From NCBI GenBank assembly GCA_021794835.1, contig JAJYQA010000022.1, forward strand, positions 1-64,000: 64,000 nt of DNA, written 5' to 3'. The notes under the pieces are model-generated. The model saw only the letters and a list, made by a program, of their open reading frames with translations. It was not told the origin of the DNA and made no database searches. The stretch's first letter is position 1; the number at the start of each line of letters is the position of its first letter. Positions 19,142 through 28,938 of the stretch are shown here, in pieces. Made by a program: the position numbers and the translations under genes. The stretch is from Actinomycetes bacterium (GTDB lineage: Bacteria; Actinomycetota; Aquicultoria; Aquicultorales; Aquicultoraceae).

Positions 19142-19909
19142 TTGTCAGATGAGTACACCTGCAACCAACTTGTTGAAATCATGGCAAAATTGCGGGGGCC
19201 GCAGGGGTGTCCCTGGGATAAAGAACAAACGCACAAAAGCCTTGAACGATACCTCATCGAGGAAGCCTACGAAATAATCGATACAATAGACAACGAAGAC
19301 CCGAACCATCTTAAAGAAGAATTAGGAGATATGCTTTTGCAGGTCGTCTTTCATGCTCAACTCGCATCTGAGGCGGGGGAGTTTAATATGCACGACGTGC
19401 TAGAGGGTATCATTACAAAACTTATAAGACGCCACCCTCACGTTTTTGGCGAGGTTGAAGTCACTTCAACCCAAGATGTATTAGTAAATTGGGAAGAAAT
19501 AAAGAGGCAGGAGAAAAAAGAGGTCTCCGCAATAGCGGGAATCCCTAAATCTCTCCCTGCGCTTGTTTATGCGTACAAGCTCCAAAGTAAAGCAGCAAGG
19601 GTTGGCTTTGACTGGGAAGAAGTTGGGGGGGCTCTTGAGAAGATAGCTGAAGAGGTTGAAGAGCTAAAATCTGCTCGTGCTGGGCAGGGGCAGGTCGAGG
19701 AGGAAACCGGAGATTTGCTTTTCGCCGTAGTAAATGTGGCGCGCCATTTAGATATCGATCCTGAGCTTGCGCTGAAAAGCGCCAGCGATAAATTTGAGAG
19801 TAGGTTTAGGTACATGGAGAACGAAGCGCAAAAAAAGGGCTTAGATTTAGTAAATATGAGCCTGGAAGAGAAGGATAGACTCTGGGATGAGGCGAAAGAA
19901 AAAAGGTAG
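19142..19909 (+). CDS. mazG: Nucleoside triphosphate pyrophosphohydrolase MazG
   Basis: Hydrolyses (d)NTPs to monophosphates and pyrophosphate, cleaning the pool of damaged nucleotides and lowering ppGpp under stress. I place the start at TTG 19142 because GGAGG sits 8 bp upstream and the protein then begins close to LVEIMAKLRGPQGCPWDKEQTH, as usual; in-frame ATGs at 19085 and 19127 are alternatives. Two MazG modules are visible, each with an ExxE-type helix: EEAYEIIDTI/EELGDMLLQ in the first, EEVEELKSA/EEETGDLLFAVVN in the second. Length is about 255 aa. Confidence 0.92.
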   Translation: MSDEYTCNQLVEIMAKLRGPQGCPWDKEQTHKSLERYLIEEAYEIIDTIDNEDPNHLKEELGDMLLQVVFHAQLASEAGEFNMHDVLEGIITKLIRRHPHVFGEVEVTSTQDVLVNWEEIKRQEKKEVSAIAGIPKSLPALVYAYKLQSKAARVGFDWEEVGGALEKIAEEVEELKSARAGQGQVEEETGDLLFAVVNVARHLDIDPELALKSASDKFESRFRYMENEAQKKGLDLVNMSLEEKDRLWDEAKEKR

Positions 19910-19934
19910 TTAAGTAGTTTGCCAGTGCTGATAA

Positions 19935-21239
<1,305 letters not shown>

Positions 21240-21250
21240 TAGGAGGTTTT

Positions 21251-22660
21251 ATGAGGCACGCAAAGATCGTCTGTACGATTGGTCCGGCAAGCCGGGATAT
21301 AGAGACGATGCGGCAATTGCTCAACGTGGGCATGGATGTCGTGCGCATAAATATGGCCCACGGCAGCTATGACGACCACAAGCTAACCATATCCAACACT
21401 AGGCAACTCGAGTCTGAGAGCGGCAAGCCGATAGCCATCTTGATGGACCTTGCTGGCCCAAAGCTTAGAATCGGTGATGTTGAAGGTGGGGAGGTTATCC
21501 TAAACGAGGGCGATGAGTTTGCCATTACAACTAAGCCAATACTCGGGACAAAAGAGATTGTCTCAATTAACTACCCCGAGCTTCCAAGAGATGTAAACCC
21601 TGGCGATACCATCCTGATTGACGAGGGTTTGATTATCCTTGAAGTTACCGGTGTCCATAAGCAAGACGTCGCTACGAAAGTAATCGAAGGGGGGCCGCTT
21701 GCCTCGCGGCGCGGGGTCCATCTGCCCGGCGTCAAAGTAAGCATTTCTCCGCTATCGGATAAAGACCGGCAAGACCTCGCTTTTGGCTTAGAGCAGGGCG
21801 TTGACTGGGTAGGGCTATCATTTGTAAGAAACGCCGATGACGTAAAGATGCTGAAGGGAATGATCCAGAACACGGGCGGCAAGGCTAGAGCAATCGCAAA
21901 GATTGAAAAGCAAGAGGCCGTAAAAGATATCGACAACATAATCGGAGCGGCGGACGGTATCATGGTTGCCCGTGGCGATCTTGGTATTGAGATGCCTACC
22001 GAAGATGTTCCTGTAGTCCAGAAGATGATCGTTAATAAGTGTATAATCGCGGGCAAGCCGGTTATAACCGCGACGCAGATGCTTGACTCGATGATTAGAA
22101 ATCCGCGCCCAACGAGAGCTGAAGTAAGCGATGTTGCAAACGCCGTCCTTGATGGAACTGATGCACTCATGCTCTCAGGTGAGACAGCTATGGGTAGGTT
22201 TCCAGTCGAGAGCGTAAATATGATGGCAAGGACAATCTTGGCTGCCGAGGCGACTCTGACCTATTGCGTTGACCGAGCAGATAAAGCCAAGGAGTACTTT
22301 ACAACAACTGAGGCGATAAGCAAAGCGACATGTGAGATAGCTGCCGCAGTTCAGGCAAGTGCGATAATCACCTCCACGCAATCCGGCACTACCGCAAGGC
22401 AGGTTGCAAAACACCGGCCATCACAGCCGATAATTGCGGTTAGCCCAAGCGAAGAAGTTATACGCCAGCTTGAGCTAACCTGGGGCGTTATACCGCTTAA
22501 GGCCGGCCCCAGTATAAATCTCAATAACATGTTTGATATAGCGGTCGAGGCCCCGCTTAAGGCTGGCTTGATAGAAAAGGGCGACAAAGTCGTTATCACG
22601 GCTGGCGTATTAGTAAACGTACCGGGCACTACCAATTTGATTAAGGTTCATAGAGTCTAG
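21251..22660 (+). CDS. pyk: Pyruvate kinase
   Basis: Transfers phosphate from phosphoenolpyruvate to ADP, giving pyruvate and ATP. The 469-residue form has the barrel and B domain plus the regulatory C domain (from about residue 350), but lacks the extra C-terminal PEP-utilising domain found in Bacillus. Motifs include TIGPASRD, MDLAGPKLR, the active-site segment AIAKIEKQEAV and MVARGDLGIEMP. It is downstream of eno. Pyruvate phosphate dikinase, its functional reverse, is also in the window (46206-48860), so carbon can flow both ways. Confidence 0.96.
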   Translation: MRHAKIVCTIGPASRDIETMRQLLNVGMDVVRINMAHGSYDDHKLTISNTRQLESESGKPIAILMDLAGPKLRIGDVEGGEVILNEGDEFAITTKPILGTKEIVSINYPELPRDVNPGDTILIDEGLIILEVTGVHKQDVATKVIEGGPLASRRGVHLPGVKVSISPLSDKDRQDLAFGLEQGVDWVGLSFVRNADDVKMLKGMIQNTGGKARAIAKIEKQEAVKDIDNIIGAADGIMVARGDLGIEMPTEDVPVVQKMIVNKCIIAGKPVITATQMLDSMIRNPRPTRAEVSDVANAVLDGTDALMLSGETAMGRFPVESVNMMARTILAAEATLTYCVDRADKAKEYFTTTEAISKATCEIAAAVQASAIITSTQSGTTARQVAKHRPSQPIIAVSPSEEVIRQLELTWGVIPLKAGPSINLNNMFDIAVEAPLKAGLIEKGDKVVITAGVLVNVPGTTNLIKVHRV

Positions 22661-22759
22661 CTTTCATTTACCAAACGGTTGTAATATTATACGTGATGTG
22701 ATAGTAGCGCAAAAATTAAACTGATTTTTGCCGGTAAAACAATAGATACAGCAGAAGAT

Positions 22760-23305
22760 ATGGCACAAGACGCAAAACAAAGCCGTAGAAAAGGTCAAAC
22801 AACTGGCAAAATAAAAAGCCGAAAGATGGGCCAAAGGACGAGCCACAAAAAGGTCGCCAGCGTTAGCATCTTAAGACCCAAGTCAAAGACGCGGACAAAG
22901 GTTAAATACAGCCGCGTTCTTATACTCGGCCTTGCCATTTATCTTGTAGTATGGGCTGTTTATCCGGTCACTTTTCGTGTAAAGCAGGGTAGGGAGTTAG
23001 ATAAGCTTAAGAAGCAGCTTGGGTACATTAACAAGCAAAACTCAGACATCCAAAAGAGGATGAACTATTTAAACTCGGATGAGTATGTGGAGCAAAAAGC
23101 CAGGTCGCTTGGCCTATCTAAGGCTGGTGAGGAAGTAGTTGTAGTTGTCCCCCCAAATTCAAAAGACTCCAAGGGTGCAAAAGATACTAAAGATCTCAAT
23201 AAACCTCTAAAGAAGGGAGAAAACAAAGCCGAAACAAAGAGTGAGAATAAGCCACCGATTTCCTTATGGGAAAGAGTTAAGAACTTTTTCTTAAGCATAT
23301 TTTAG
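22760..23305 (+). CDS. FtsB/DivIC-like septum formation initiator
   Basis: A 181-residue cell-division protein: a basic cytoplasmic N-terminus (1-50), a single membrane segment (about 53-72, LILGLAIYLVVWAVYPVTF), a coiled coil rich in K, L and N (about 77-105), and the family-typical YVEQKARSLGLSKAGE. The C-terminal tail is Lys/Glu-rich and ends in a hydrophobic-basic stretch. It matches divIC of the conserved mazG - divIC - S1 series. Its partner would be an FtsL-like protein encoded elsewhere. Confidence 0.85.
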   Translation: MAQDAKQSRRKGQTTGKIKSRKMGQRTSHKKVASVSILRPKSKTRTKVKYSRVLILGLAIYLVVWAVYPVTFRVKQGRELDKLKKQLGYINKQNSDIQKRMNYLNSDEYVEQKARSLGLSKAGEEVVVVVPPNSKDSKGAKDTKDLNKPLKKGENKAETKSENKPPISLWERVKNFFLSIF

Positions 23306-23323
23306 TTGAAAATAGCCTGATGC

Positions 23324-23353
23324 TTGACATTTCCCCCGTTAAAATGGGAAAAT
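23324..23353 (+). promoter_or_regulatory. Possible promoter of the S1-domain gene, with inverted repeat
   Basis: TTGACA at 23324-23329 and GAAAAT at 23348-23353 are 18 bp apart (6/6 and 4/6 matches). Between them TTTCCC (23330-23335) and GGGAAA (23346-23351) form an inverted repeat that could be an operator. The -10 match is weak. Confidence 0.3.
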
Positions 23354-23393
23354 TTTCTTAATAAAAAGAAAGGAGTTTTTCGTACAAAATCAC

Positions 23394-23786
23394 ATGTCTT
23401 TAGAAATTGGAACGATTGTCGAAGGAAAGGTTGTAAAGACTACAAACTTCGGCGCATTTGTCGAACTGGTCGGAGGTCAAACGGGCCTCATCCACATCTC
23501 CGAGATTGCACACTCTTACGTTAAAGACGTCAAGGATTTCTTACGCGAGAACGATTCGGTCACCGCAAAAGTTGTAGCAATTAAGCCCGATGGAAAGATC
23601 GATCTTTCTCTCAAGCAGTTAGAAAAACCAAGAGAGGAAGCCAAAGCCTATGCATATGATAGGGTCGCTTCTTCACCAAGGAACTCTAACAGCGAGTCTT
23701 TTGAAAAAATGATGAGAGATTTCCTCCGCCACAGTGAAGAAAAACTAGGAGATCTTAAGAGACACACTGAGGGCAAGCGCAACTAG
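23394..23786 (+). CDS. S1 domain RNA-binding protein (YabR-like)
   Basis: A 130-residue protein with one S1 domain at residues 1-75: EIGTIVEGKVVKTTNFGAF, GGQTGLIHISEIAH and VAIKPDGKIDLSLKQL are the standard S1 strands. A charged C-terminal tail follows. Homologues in this position (after divIC) are general-stress or RNA-binding proteins of the YabR/GSP13 kind. The nearest good ribosome binding site, AGGAG (23371-23375), is 18 bp from the ATG, unusually far, and no alternative start was found closer to it. Confidence 0.85.
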   Translation: MSLEIGTIVEGKVVKTTNFGAFVELVGGQTGLIHISEIAHSYVKDVKDFLRENDSVTAKVVAIKPDGKIDLSLKQLEKPREEAKAYAYDRVASSPRNSNSESFEKMMRDFLRHSEEKLGDLKRHTEGKRN

Positions 23787-24072
23787 CAAAGGCAGCCCTT
23801 AAGCTCTTAAAAATAAAGTTTCCAGGAAAGTATCCTTAAGGATTATATCCGCATGGGTGCTTTTTTGTTTTCCTTGGTGATGAGCGATAGTAATATATAA
23901 AGTAGGAGCCAGAAGCCGGGGTTAATTCTAGGAGCCAGAAGCCAGGGTCCTGGGTCCAGGGAATAAAAGTTAAACAAGAACTTAAACTGTAAGGGATGGC
24001 ATGTGAATATAATAATTTCTACTAGCACGAAAGATATAAAGAACATCGAACGTAAGGAGCGCTGCGGATAAA

Positions 24073-24999
24073 ATGATAGTTGGAGCAGTAGATATCGGAA
24101 CAAACTCAGTAAGACTTATAATCGCCGAGAAAAAAGAGGACCATTGGCGGGATCTTATCCGCACAGTCGAGGTCACCCGTCTAGGAGAGGGAGTAGATAA
24201 GACCCACATCATCAAGCCCGAGGCAATGAAAAGAACGATTGCTGTCCTTACCAATTATAAGGAACTTATGGAGAAGTACCATGTAGAGAAATCAAAGGTA
24301 GTCTCAACCAGCGCTATGCGTGACGCAGAAAACGCTTTTGATTTTAAGGGATTAGTTAAAGAGCGACTTGGCTTGGATATCGAGGTTATCTCAGGGGAAG
24401 AGGAAGGTCGCCTTACCTTTACCGGGGTGACCGGCCAGGGTACCTTAGTGCCAAAAGGAGAAGTTGTGCTTGTAGTTGACGTCGGCGGCGGAAGCACTGA
24501 GTATATCTACGGCAGGGATAATGAAGCCTACGGCGCGACCAGTCTTAACATCGGCTCGGTTCGCCTAACCGAGCATTTCTTGAAGCACGACCCGCCGACT
24601 GCCGCTGAGCTTTGGTCCGCAAGACAGACAATAAAAGAGGCGGCTGAGCCGGTCTTTAAAAAAGTTGCCGATGCCAACCCAAGTGCTATAGTAGCGGTCG
24701 CCGGTACCGCCACCCAACTTTCCGCCGTCTACTACGGTGTCGAGCCGTACGACCCGGAGAAAATCCACGGCTCCAAGTTAACGCTTCCTGAGCTAAGGTC
24801 GTTGATCAAAAAGCTTGCTTCAATGCCTACCGAGGAGCGTAAAAAACTAAAAGGCATGCATCCTAAAAGGGCAGATGTTATTATCGGTGGCGCGTTAATA
24901 CTCGAGGGGACGCTCGATGAGCTATGCTTCGATGAGATGATCATAAGCGAAAAAGACATCCTTGATGGGCTTATTTATTCAATACCACCCTTACCTTGA
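24073..24999 (+). CDS. ppx: Ppx/GppA family phosphatase
   Basis: Exopolyphosphatase or pppGpp phosphohydrolase (308 aa) of the ASKHA fold. It shows the N-terminal phosphate loop VDIGTNSVRLII, the STSAMRDAEN segment, and the second phosphate motif VVDVGGGSTEY (about residues 137-147). A C-terminal AGTATQLSA motif follows. It has only the core two domains, as in short Ppx forms. TAAGGAG precedes the ATG. It follows the divIC and S1 genes, a common order in Gram-positives. Choice between polyphosphate and pppGpp as substrate is not possible from sequence. Confidence 0.9.
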   Translation: MIVGAVDIGTNSVRLIIAEKKEDHWRDLIRTVEVTRLGEGVDKTHIIKPEAMKRTIAVLTNYKELMEKYHVEKSKVVSTSAMRDAENAFDFKGLVKERLGLDIEVISGEEEGRLTFTGVTGQGTLVPKGEVVLVVDVGGGSTEYIYGRDNEAYGATSLNIGSVRLTEHFLKHDPPTAAELWSARQTIKEAAEPVFKKVADANPSAIVAVAGTATQLSAVYYGVEPYDPEKIHGSKLTLPELRSLIKKLASMPTEERKKLKGMHPKRADVIIGGALILEGTLDELCFDEMIISEKDILDGLIYSIPPLP

Positions 25000-25024
25000 C
25001 TTTGTGTGGCGTACTCGGTAAATT
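24996..25024 (+). promoter_or_regulatory. Promoter of tRNA-Leu
   Basis: TTGACT (24996-25001) and TAAATT (25019-25024) are 17 bp apart. The -35 box overlaps the ppx stop codon. Transcription would start near 25031, leaving a 50-nt leader that contains the hairpin at 25041-25072. Confidence 0.5.
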
Positions 25025-25040
25025 TAATTATGATTTCGTG

Positions 25041-25072
25041 CCTGTAAGCTTATGAAAACATAAGCTTACAGG
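25041..25072 (+). repeat. Perfect 14-bp hairpin in the tRNA-Leu leader
   Basis: CCTGTAAGCTTATG (25041-25054), loop AAAA, and CATAAGCTTACAGG (25059-25072) pair perfectly. It ends 8 bp before the tRNA and has no following T-run, so it is not a normal terminator. It may be a processing or pausing signal, or the remains of a small insertion. Confidence 0.65.
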
Positions 25073-25080
25073 GGGCAAAT

Positions 25081-25164
25081 GCCCGAGTGGCGGAATAGGC
25101 AGACGCAGCGGACTTAAAATCCGCCGCCTTCGCAGGCGTGCCGGTTCGACTCCGGCCTCGGGCA
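25081..25164 (+). tRNA. tRNA-Leu (anticodon UAA)
   Basis: An 84-nt class II tRNA. Acceptor GCCCGAG (25081-25087) pairs with CTCGGGC (25157-25163). The anticodon stem GCGGA/TCCGC holds the loop CTTAAAA, giving anticodon TAA. A long variable arm CGCCTTCGCAGGCG and the T arm GCCGG-TTCGACT-CCGGC follow. The CCA end is not encoded. This is the classic host of group I introns in cyanobacteria, but here it is uninterrupted. Confidence 0.96.
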
Positions 25165-25177
25165 CTATTTCAGGAGG

Positions 25178-25203
25178 GGTGCTTAAGAAATGAGCACCTT
25201 TTT
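25178..25203 (+). terminator. Terminator after tRNA-Leu
   Basis: GGTGCT (25178-25183) and AGCACC (25193-25198) form a stem with a 9-nt loop, followed by TTTTT. It lies 14 bp after the tRNA. Confidence 0.7.
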
Positions 25204-25354
25204 AATATTCTTTTTTAGGATGCCACCGTTCTCGCGTCTGGGTTAAAATCCGTTTTCACAGGTAGATGGTATAAGATTAAAGATTATCATAAATAGTTTG
25301 TCTTAAACACATGGTGATGTGGGGAATCGGGATGGACGCGGGAGGTAAGTGTAA

Positions 25355-26317
25355 ATGACAAAGCAGGTTGCGATCGGCATAGATGTCGGTGGAACAAAAA
25401 TCGCTGGCGCTATCGTGGATACAAAAGGACAGATACTTTCCTCGCTGCGAATCGAAACCCCGCAGGGTACAGCAAATGATGTGGTTGCTGCTCTAAAACA
25501 GACCATTAATAACCTTTTCGAAGTTGTCCCTGAGACCAGTGAAGTGATCGGCATAGGTCTTGCGGTTGCCGGCACCGTTAACTGGAAGGAGGGGACGGTT
25601 GTCCAATCACCCAACCTGCCTTTTAGTAATTTCAAGCTTCGAGAAATTATCGATTCAGAACTTGGTCTTACAACGTTTATGGATAATGATGCAAATCTCG
25701 CAGCCTTAGCTGAGAAGTATTATGGAGTCGCACAATCAGCCCAAGATTTTGTTGGGCTAACCCTTGGAACAGGCATCGGCTCCGGCATTTTCTGCAATGG
25801 CTGCCTTTACCGGGGGGCAACAGGTGCTGCCGCTGAGCTTGGCCACATGGTCATCGAGGCCACCGGGCCTCAGGATAGCTGTGGCTCGTATGGATGTCTC
25901 GAGATAATGGCCTCGGGAAGGACTCTGGTCCACTTGGCAAAAGAGAAGGTAGAGACAAATAGGAAAAGCCTCGTTCTAGAGCTTGCTCAAGGGGATCCCA
26001 AAAATATCACTGGGCCGCTGATTACTAAAGCGGCCCACCAGGGAGATAAATTGGCGCTCGATGTCTTTAACGAGATAGGTTTTTGGCTTGGAATTGGCAT
26101 CAACAATATCGTCAACATCTTTAACCCCGAACTCGTCGTCATCGGCGGGGGTATGGCGGAAGCCGGTGAGCTTATTCTTGCGCCCGCACGAAAAGCGGTA
26201 TCCAAGCGTGCGCTTCACCCAAATAAGGATATTGCTAGAATAGTGCAGTCAGACCTCGGAAATAAAGCTGGGGTTATAGGAGCTGCCGCTCTCGTATTTG
26301 ATGAGCTCTTCGTTTAA
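25355..26317 (+). CDS. ROK family sugar kinase (probable glucokinase)
   Basis: A 320-residue kinase of the ROK family, which phosphorylates glucose or a related hexose with ATP. The N-terminal phosphate loop is IGIDVGGTKIAGAIVD. The sugar-binding DNDANLAAL, the LGTGIGSGI loop, ELGHMV and the zinc-type motif CGSYGCLE (with the family EIMASG following) are all present. ROK repressors carry an N-terminal HTH; this protein does not, so it is an enzyme. GGGAGGTAA precedes the ATG. It opens a sugar block with rpiB and transketolase; glucose is the likeliest substrate by family resemblance. Confidence 0.88.
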   Translation: MTKQVAIGIDVGGTKIAGAIVDTKGQILSSLRIETPQGTANDVVAALKQTINNLFEVVPETSEVIGIGLAVAGTVNWKEGTVVQSPNLPFSNFKLREIIDSELGLTTFMDNDANLAALAEKYYGVAQSAQDFVGLTLGTGIGSGIFCNGCLYRGATGAAAELGHMVIEATGPQDSCGSYGCLEIMASGRTLVHLAKEKVETNRKSLVLELAQGDPKNITGPLITKAAHQGDKLALDVFNEIGFWLGIGINNIVNIFNPELVVIGGGMAEAGELILAPARKAVSKRALHPNKDIARIVQSDLGNKAGVIGAAALVFDELFV

Positions 26318-26371
26318 ATCTTCTGGATTTCGAAAACATAGATTCTATTACGTTTAACAGTGGAGGGACGG

Positions 26372-26815
26372 ATGATTTACCTTGGCGCAGACCACGGCGG
26401 GTATGAGTTAAAAGAGGAAATAAAACGGCATCTTAAAGAAGAGGGCACCGGTTTTGAAGATTTAGGGACGTACTCAAAAGAACCAGTTGATTATCCAGAC
26501 TACGCTTTTGCCGTCGCAGATAAGGTTGCATCCAGCAAGCCGGGTGATTTCGGCGTCCTGGTTTGTACGACAGCAACCGGCACATGTATTGCCGCAAACA
26601 AGGTCAGAGGAATAAGAGCGGCGGTTGGCTATAGTGAAGATGTAATCCGAAGGGCAAGAAATGACACCGACGCCAATGTCTTATGTCTTGGCGGTGGAGC
26701 CATGAATCATAACGAGGCGATTAAAGGTGTAGATGTCTTTTTAAAGACCCCTTTTTCAAACGCCGAGCGTCATGTAAGAAGGATCAATAAAATAAAAGCG
26801 CGTGAGGAATCTTAA
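26372..26815 (+). CDS. rpiB: Ribose 5-phosphate isomerase B
   Basis: Interconverts ribose 5-phosphate and ribulose 5-phosphate in the pentose phosphate pathway (LacAB/RpiB fold). The start at 26372 follows GGAGGG at close range; an in-frame GTG at 26360 would precede that site and is rejected. The protein has about 147 residues. It begins IYLGADHGGYELK; the catalytic cysteine is in LVCTTATGTCIAANK, where the common CGTGIG form is altered. DTDANVLCLG follows. It lies between the ROK kinase and transketolase genes, consistent with a shared sugar-phosphate role. Confidence 0.9.
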   Translation: MIYLGADHGGYELKEEIKRHLKEEGTGFEDLGTYSKEPVDYPDYAFAVADKVASSKPGDFGVLVCTTATGTCIAANKVRGIRAAVGYSEDVIRRARNDTDANVLCLGGGAMNHNEAIKGVDVFLKTPFSNAERHVRRINKIKAREES

Positions 26816-26883
26816 GATGGGAAAGACGAAAAAGACGTGGCCTGAGCCCGGCTATAGCTTAATGCTAAGTGGGGGTGAATATA

Positions 26884-27759
26884 TTGGCGATACCAGACCT
26901 TGAGGTCTTAGAGCTCGAAGCAATGGCAAACACGATGCGCCAGGACATAATAAGGATGCTTGTTTCAGTAGGGAGCGGCCATGCGGGAGGCCCCTTGGGA
27001 ATGGCCGAGGTTTTTGCTGTCCTCTACTTTCGTATCCTGAAGAAGGACCCAAAAAATCCCTTTTGGAGCGAGAGAGATAGGCTTATCCTTTCAAACGGTC
27101 ACATCTGCGCCGTGAGCTATGCCGCAATGGCCCGTGCCGGTTACTTTCCGGTTGAGGAACTTCTGACTTACAGAAAAATAAATTCGAGACTCCAGGGTCA
27201 TCCACATAACCGGTCATTGCCCGGACTTGAGAACACTGGGGGAACTTTAGGCCAGGGTCTTTCGCAAGCTGTTGGTAGATGTATTGCCGGTCGGCTTGAT
27301 GGCAAGAAGTATCGAGTTTACTGTGTTATGAGCGATGGTGAACATGATGAGGGTCAAACCTGGGAGGCTCTGATGTGGGCTGGCAACCATAAACTCGGGA
27401 ACTTAACAACTTTAGTGGATAGAAACAATATCCAGATTGATGGGCATACGGAGGATATATTTCCCCTTGAACCGCTAAAAGATAAGTATGAGGCTATCAA
27501 ATGGCATGTTATTGAAATTGATGGGCATAACGTGCGAGAGATTGTAGCTGCCTGTGAAGAAGCCCAGCATATTTATGAAAAACCTACGGCAATCATTTGC
27601 CATACGGTCCCCGGCAAGGGCGTAAGTTATATGGAAAACAACTATGAGTGGCATGGCAAAGCTCCGACAAAGGAGCAAGGCGAAGTAGCGCTCGCAGAGT
27701 TAAGAGCAGAGGGTGATCGAATTCAGAAGGAGATGCTGAGAGCAAAAAGGGGGTTTTAA
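26884..27759 (+). CDS. Transketolase, N-terminal (TPP-binding) subunit
   Basis: First half of a split transketolase, which moves two-carbon units between sugar phosphates. Motifs include SGHAGGPLGMAEV, LSNGHICAVSYA, and the thiamine diphosphate and metal binding segment GEHDEGQTWEAL with DRNNIQIDG. The TTG start at 26884 sits 6 bp after GGGGGTG; GTG at 26869 is an upstream alternative. At about 291 residues it has the usual size. The C-terminal subunit follows after 22 bp. Split transketolases are common in archaea, Clostridia and other anaerobes. Confidence 0.92.
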   Translation: MAIPDLEVLELEAMANTMRQDIIRMLVSVGSGHAGGPLGMAEVFAVLYFRILKKDPKNPFWSERDRLILSNGHICAVSYAAMARAGYFPVEELLTYRKINSRLQGHPHNRSLPGLENTGGTLGQGLSQAVGRCIAGRLDGKKYRVYCVMSDGEHDEGQTWEALMWAGNHKLGNLTTLVDRNNIQIDGHTEDIFPLEPLKDKYEAIKWHVIEIDGHNVREIVAACEEAQHIYEKPTAIICHTVPGKGVSYMENNYEWHGKAPTKEQGEVALAELRAEGDRIQKEMLRAKRGF

Positions 27760-27781
27760 AATTATTAATCAGGATGCCTAT

Positions 27782-28774
27782 TTGGTTGAGCCGTTATTTG
27801 ATAAGGACATAAAGAAAGCCCCAACCCGCGATGGGTACGGTGAGGCGATTATGGAACTGGGACAGACAAACCCGGATGTCTTTGTTTTAAGCGGGGACTT
27901 AACCGAATCAACAAGAACCCTTAAATTTTCAAAGAAATACCCAGATCGCTTTATTGAGTCAGGTGTTGCAGAGCAAAATATGGTAGGTATGGCGGCAGGA
28001 CTTGCATTTGAAGGAAAAATTCCCTTTGTCAGCTCTTTCGCTGCCTTTTCTCCAGGCAGAAACTGGGATCAGATAAGGGTAAGCATTTGCTATAGTCAGG
28101 CTAATGTAAAAATAGCCGGCTCACACGCAGGTCTTCTTACAGGAGGAGATGGTGCCACTCACCAGGCACTTGAAGATATTGCTATTACCCGGTGCCTACC
28201 AAGCATGGTGGTTCTTGCTCCCTGCGACAAGGTTGAAACCAAAAAGGCGACCATTGCCGCTGCACAATATATCGGACCAGTCTATATCCGGTTTGCCCGG
28301 GACAAAACCCCAGTTTTCACTACTGATAATACCCCTTTTGAGATAGGAAAGGCGCTTATGCTTAGAGATGGTGCAGACGCCACAATAATTGCCTGCGGTA
28401 CTATGGTCTATCCTTCATTAGAGGCTTCCGAAAAGCTTTCAAAGGAGGGTTATTTGATAAGGGTGATAAATAGCCCATCAATTAAGCCAATCGACATCGA
28501 TGCAATTATTGCTGCAGCTAAAGATACAGGGGCTATAGTTACTGCTGAGGAGCATCAGGTCTACGGGGGTTTGGGTGGTGCGGTAGCCGAGGTCTTAACC
28601 ACAAGCTTTCCGGTACCCCAGGAAATAGTAGGTGTAATGGATACTTTTGGAGAATCTGGGGAGCCTAAGGAACTTTGGGAGAAATACGGCCTTACCGCTG
28701 AACATATAGTAAGTGCTACCAAGAAAGCTATGGAGAGAAAACCTAGGGGGCCTAAGGGAGAGAGGGCAAGCTAA
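27782..28774 (+). CDS. Transketolase, C-terminal subunit
   Basis: Second half of the split transketolase (about 330 aa): a pyrimidine-binding domain with RDGYGEAI, LSGDLTEST, ESGVAEQNMVGMAAG and a C-terminal transketolase domain with TAEEHQVYGGLGGAVAE. The glutamate in GVAEQNM activates thiamine. TTG 27782 is preceded by AGGA at 7 bp; an ATT codon at 27761 behind AAGGGGG is another possible start. The start assignment is therefore uncertain, but the gene identity is not. Confidence 0.9.
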   Translation: MVEPLFDKDIKKAPTRDGYGEAIMELGQTNPDVFVLSGDLTESTRTLKFSKKYPDRFIESGVAEQNMVGMAAGLAFEGKIPFVSSFAAFSPGRNWDQIRVSICYSQANVKIAGSHAGLLTGGDGATHQALEDIAITRCLPSMVVLAPCDKVETKKATIAAAQYIGPVYIRFARDKTPVFTTDNTPFEIGKALMLRDGADATIIACGTMVYPSLEASEKLSKEGYLIRVINSPSIKPIDIDAIIAAAKDTGAIVTAEEHQVYGGLGGAVAEVLTTSFPVPQEIVGVMDTFGESGEPKELWEKYGLTAEHIVSATKKAMERKPRGPKGERAS

Positions 28775-28938
28775 ACTATCTGCCAAATTTCTCAAATAAT
28801 GTCTTGGTAAAGTTGGCAAGCAGGTTAACGGAATGAAGAAGGCCGCTAGCGAAACTAGGTATTTAAGCTCTTGGATTTTATATATTTTTGGATATATAAT
28901 AAAACTTATTATATAACTCTTGGTAAAGGTGCTGAATA

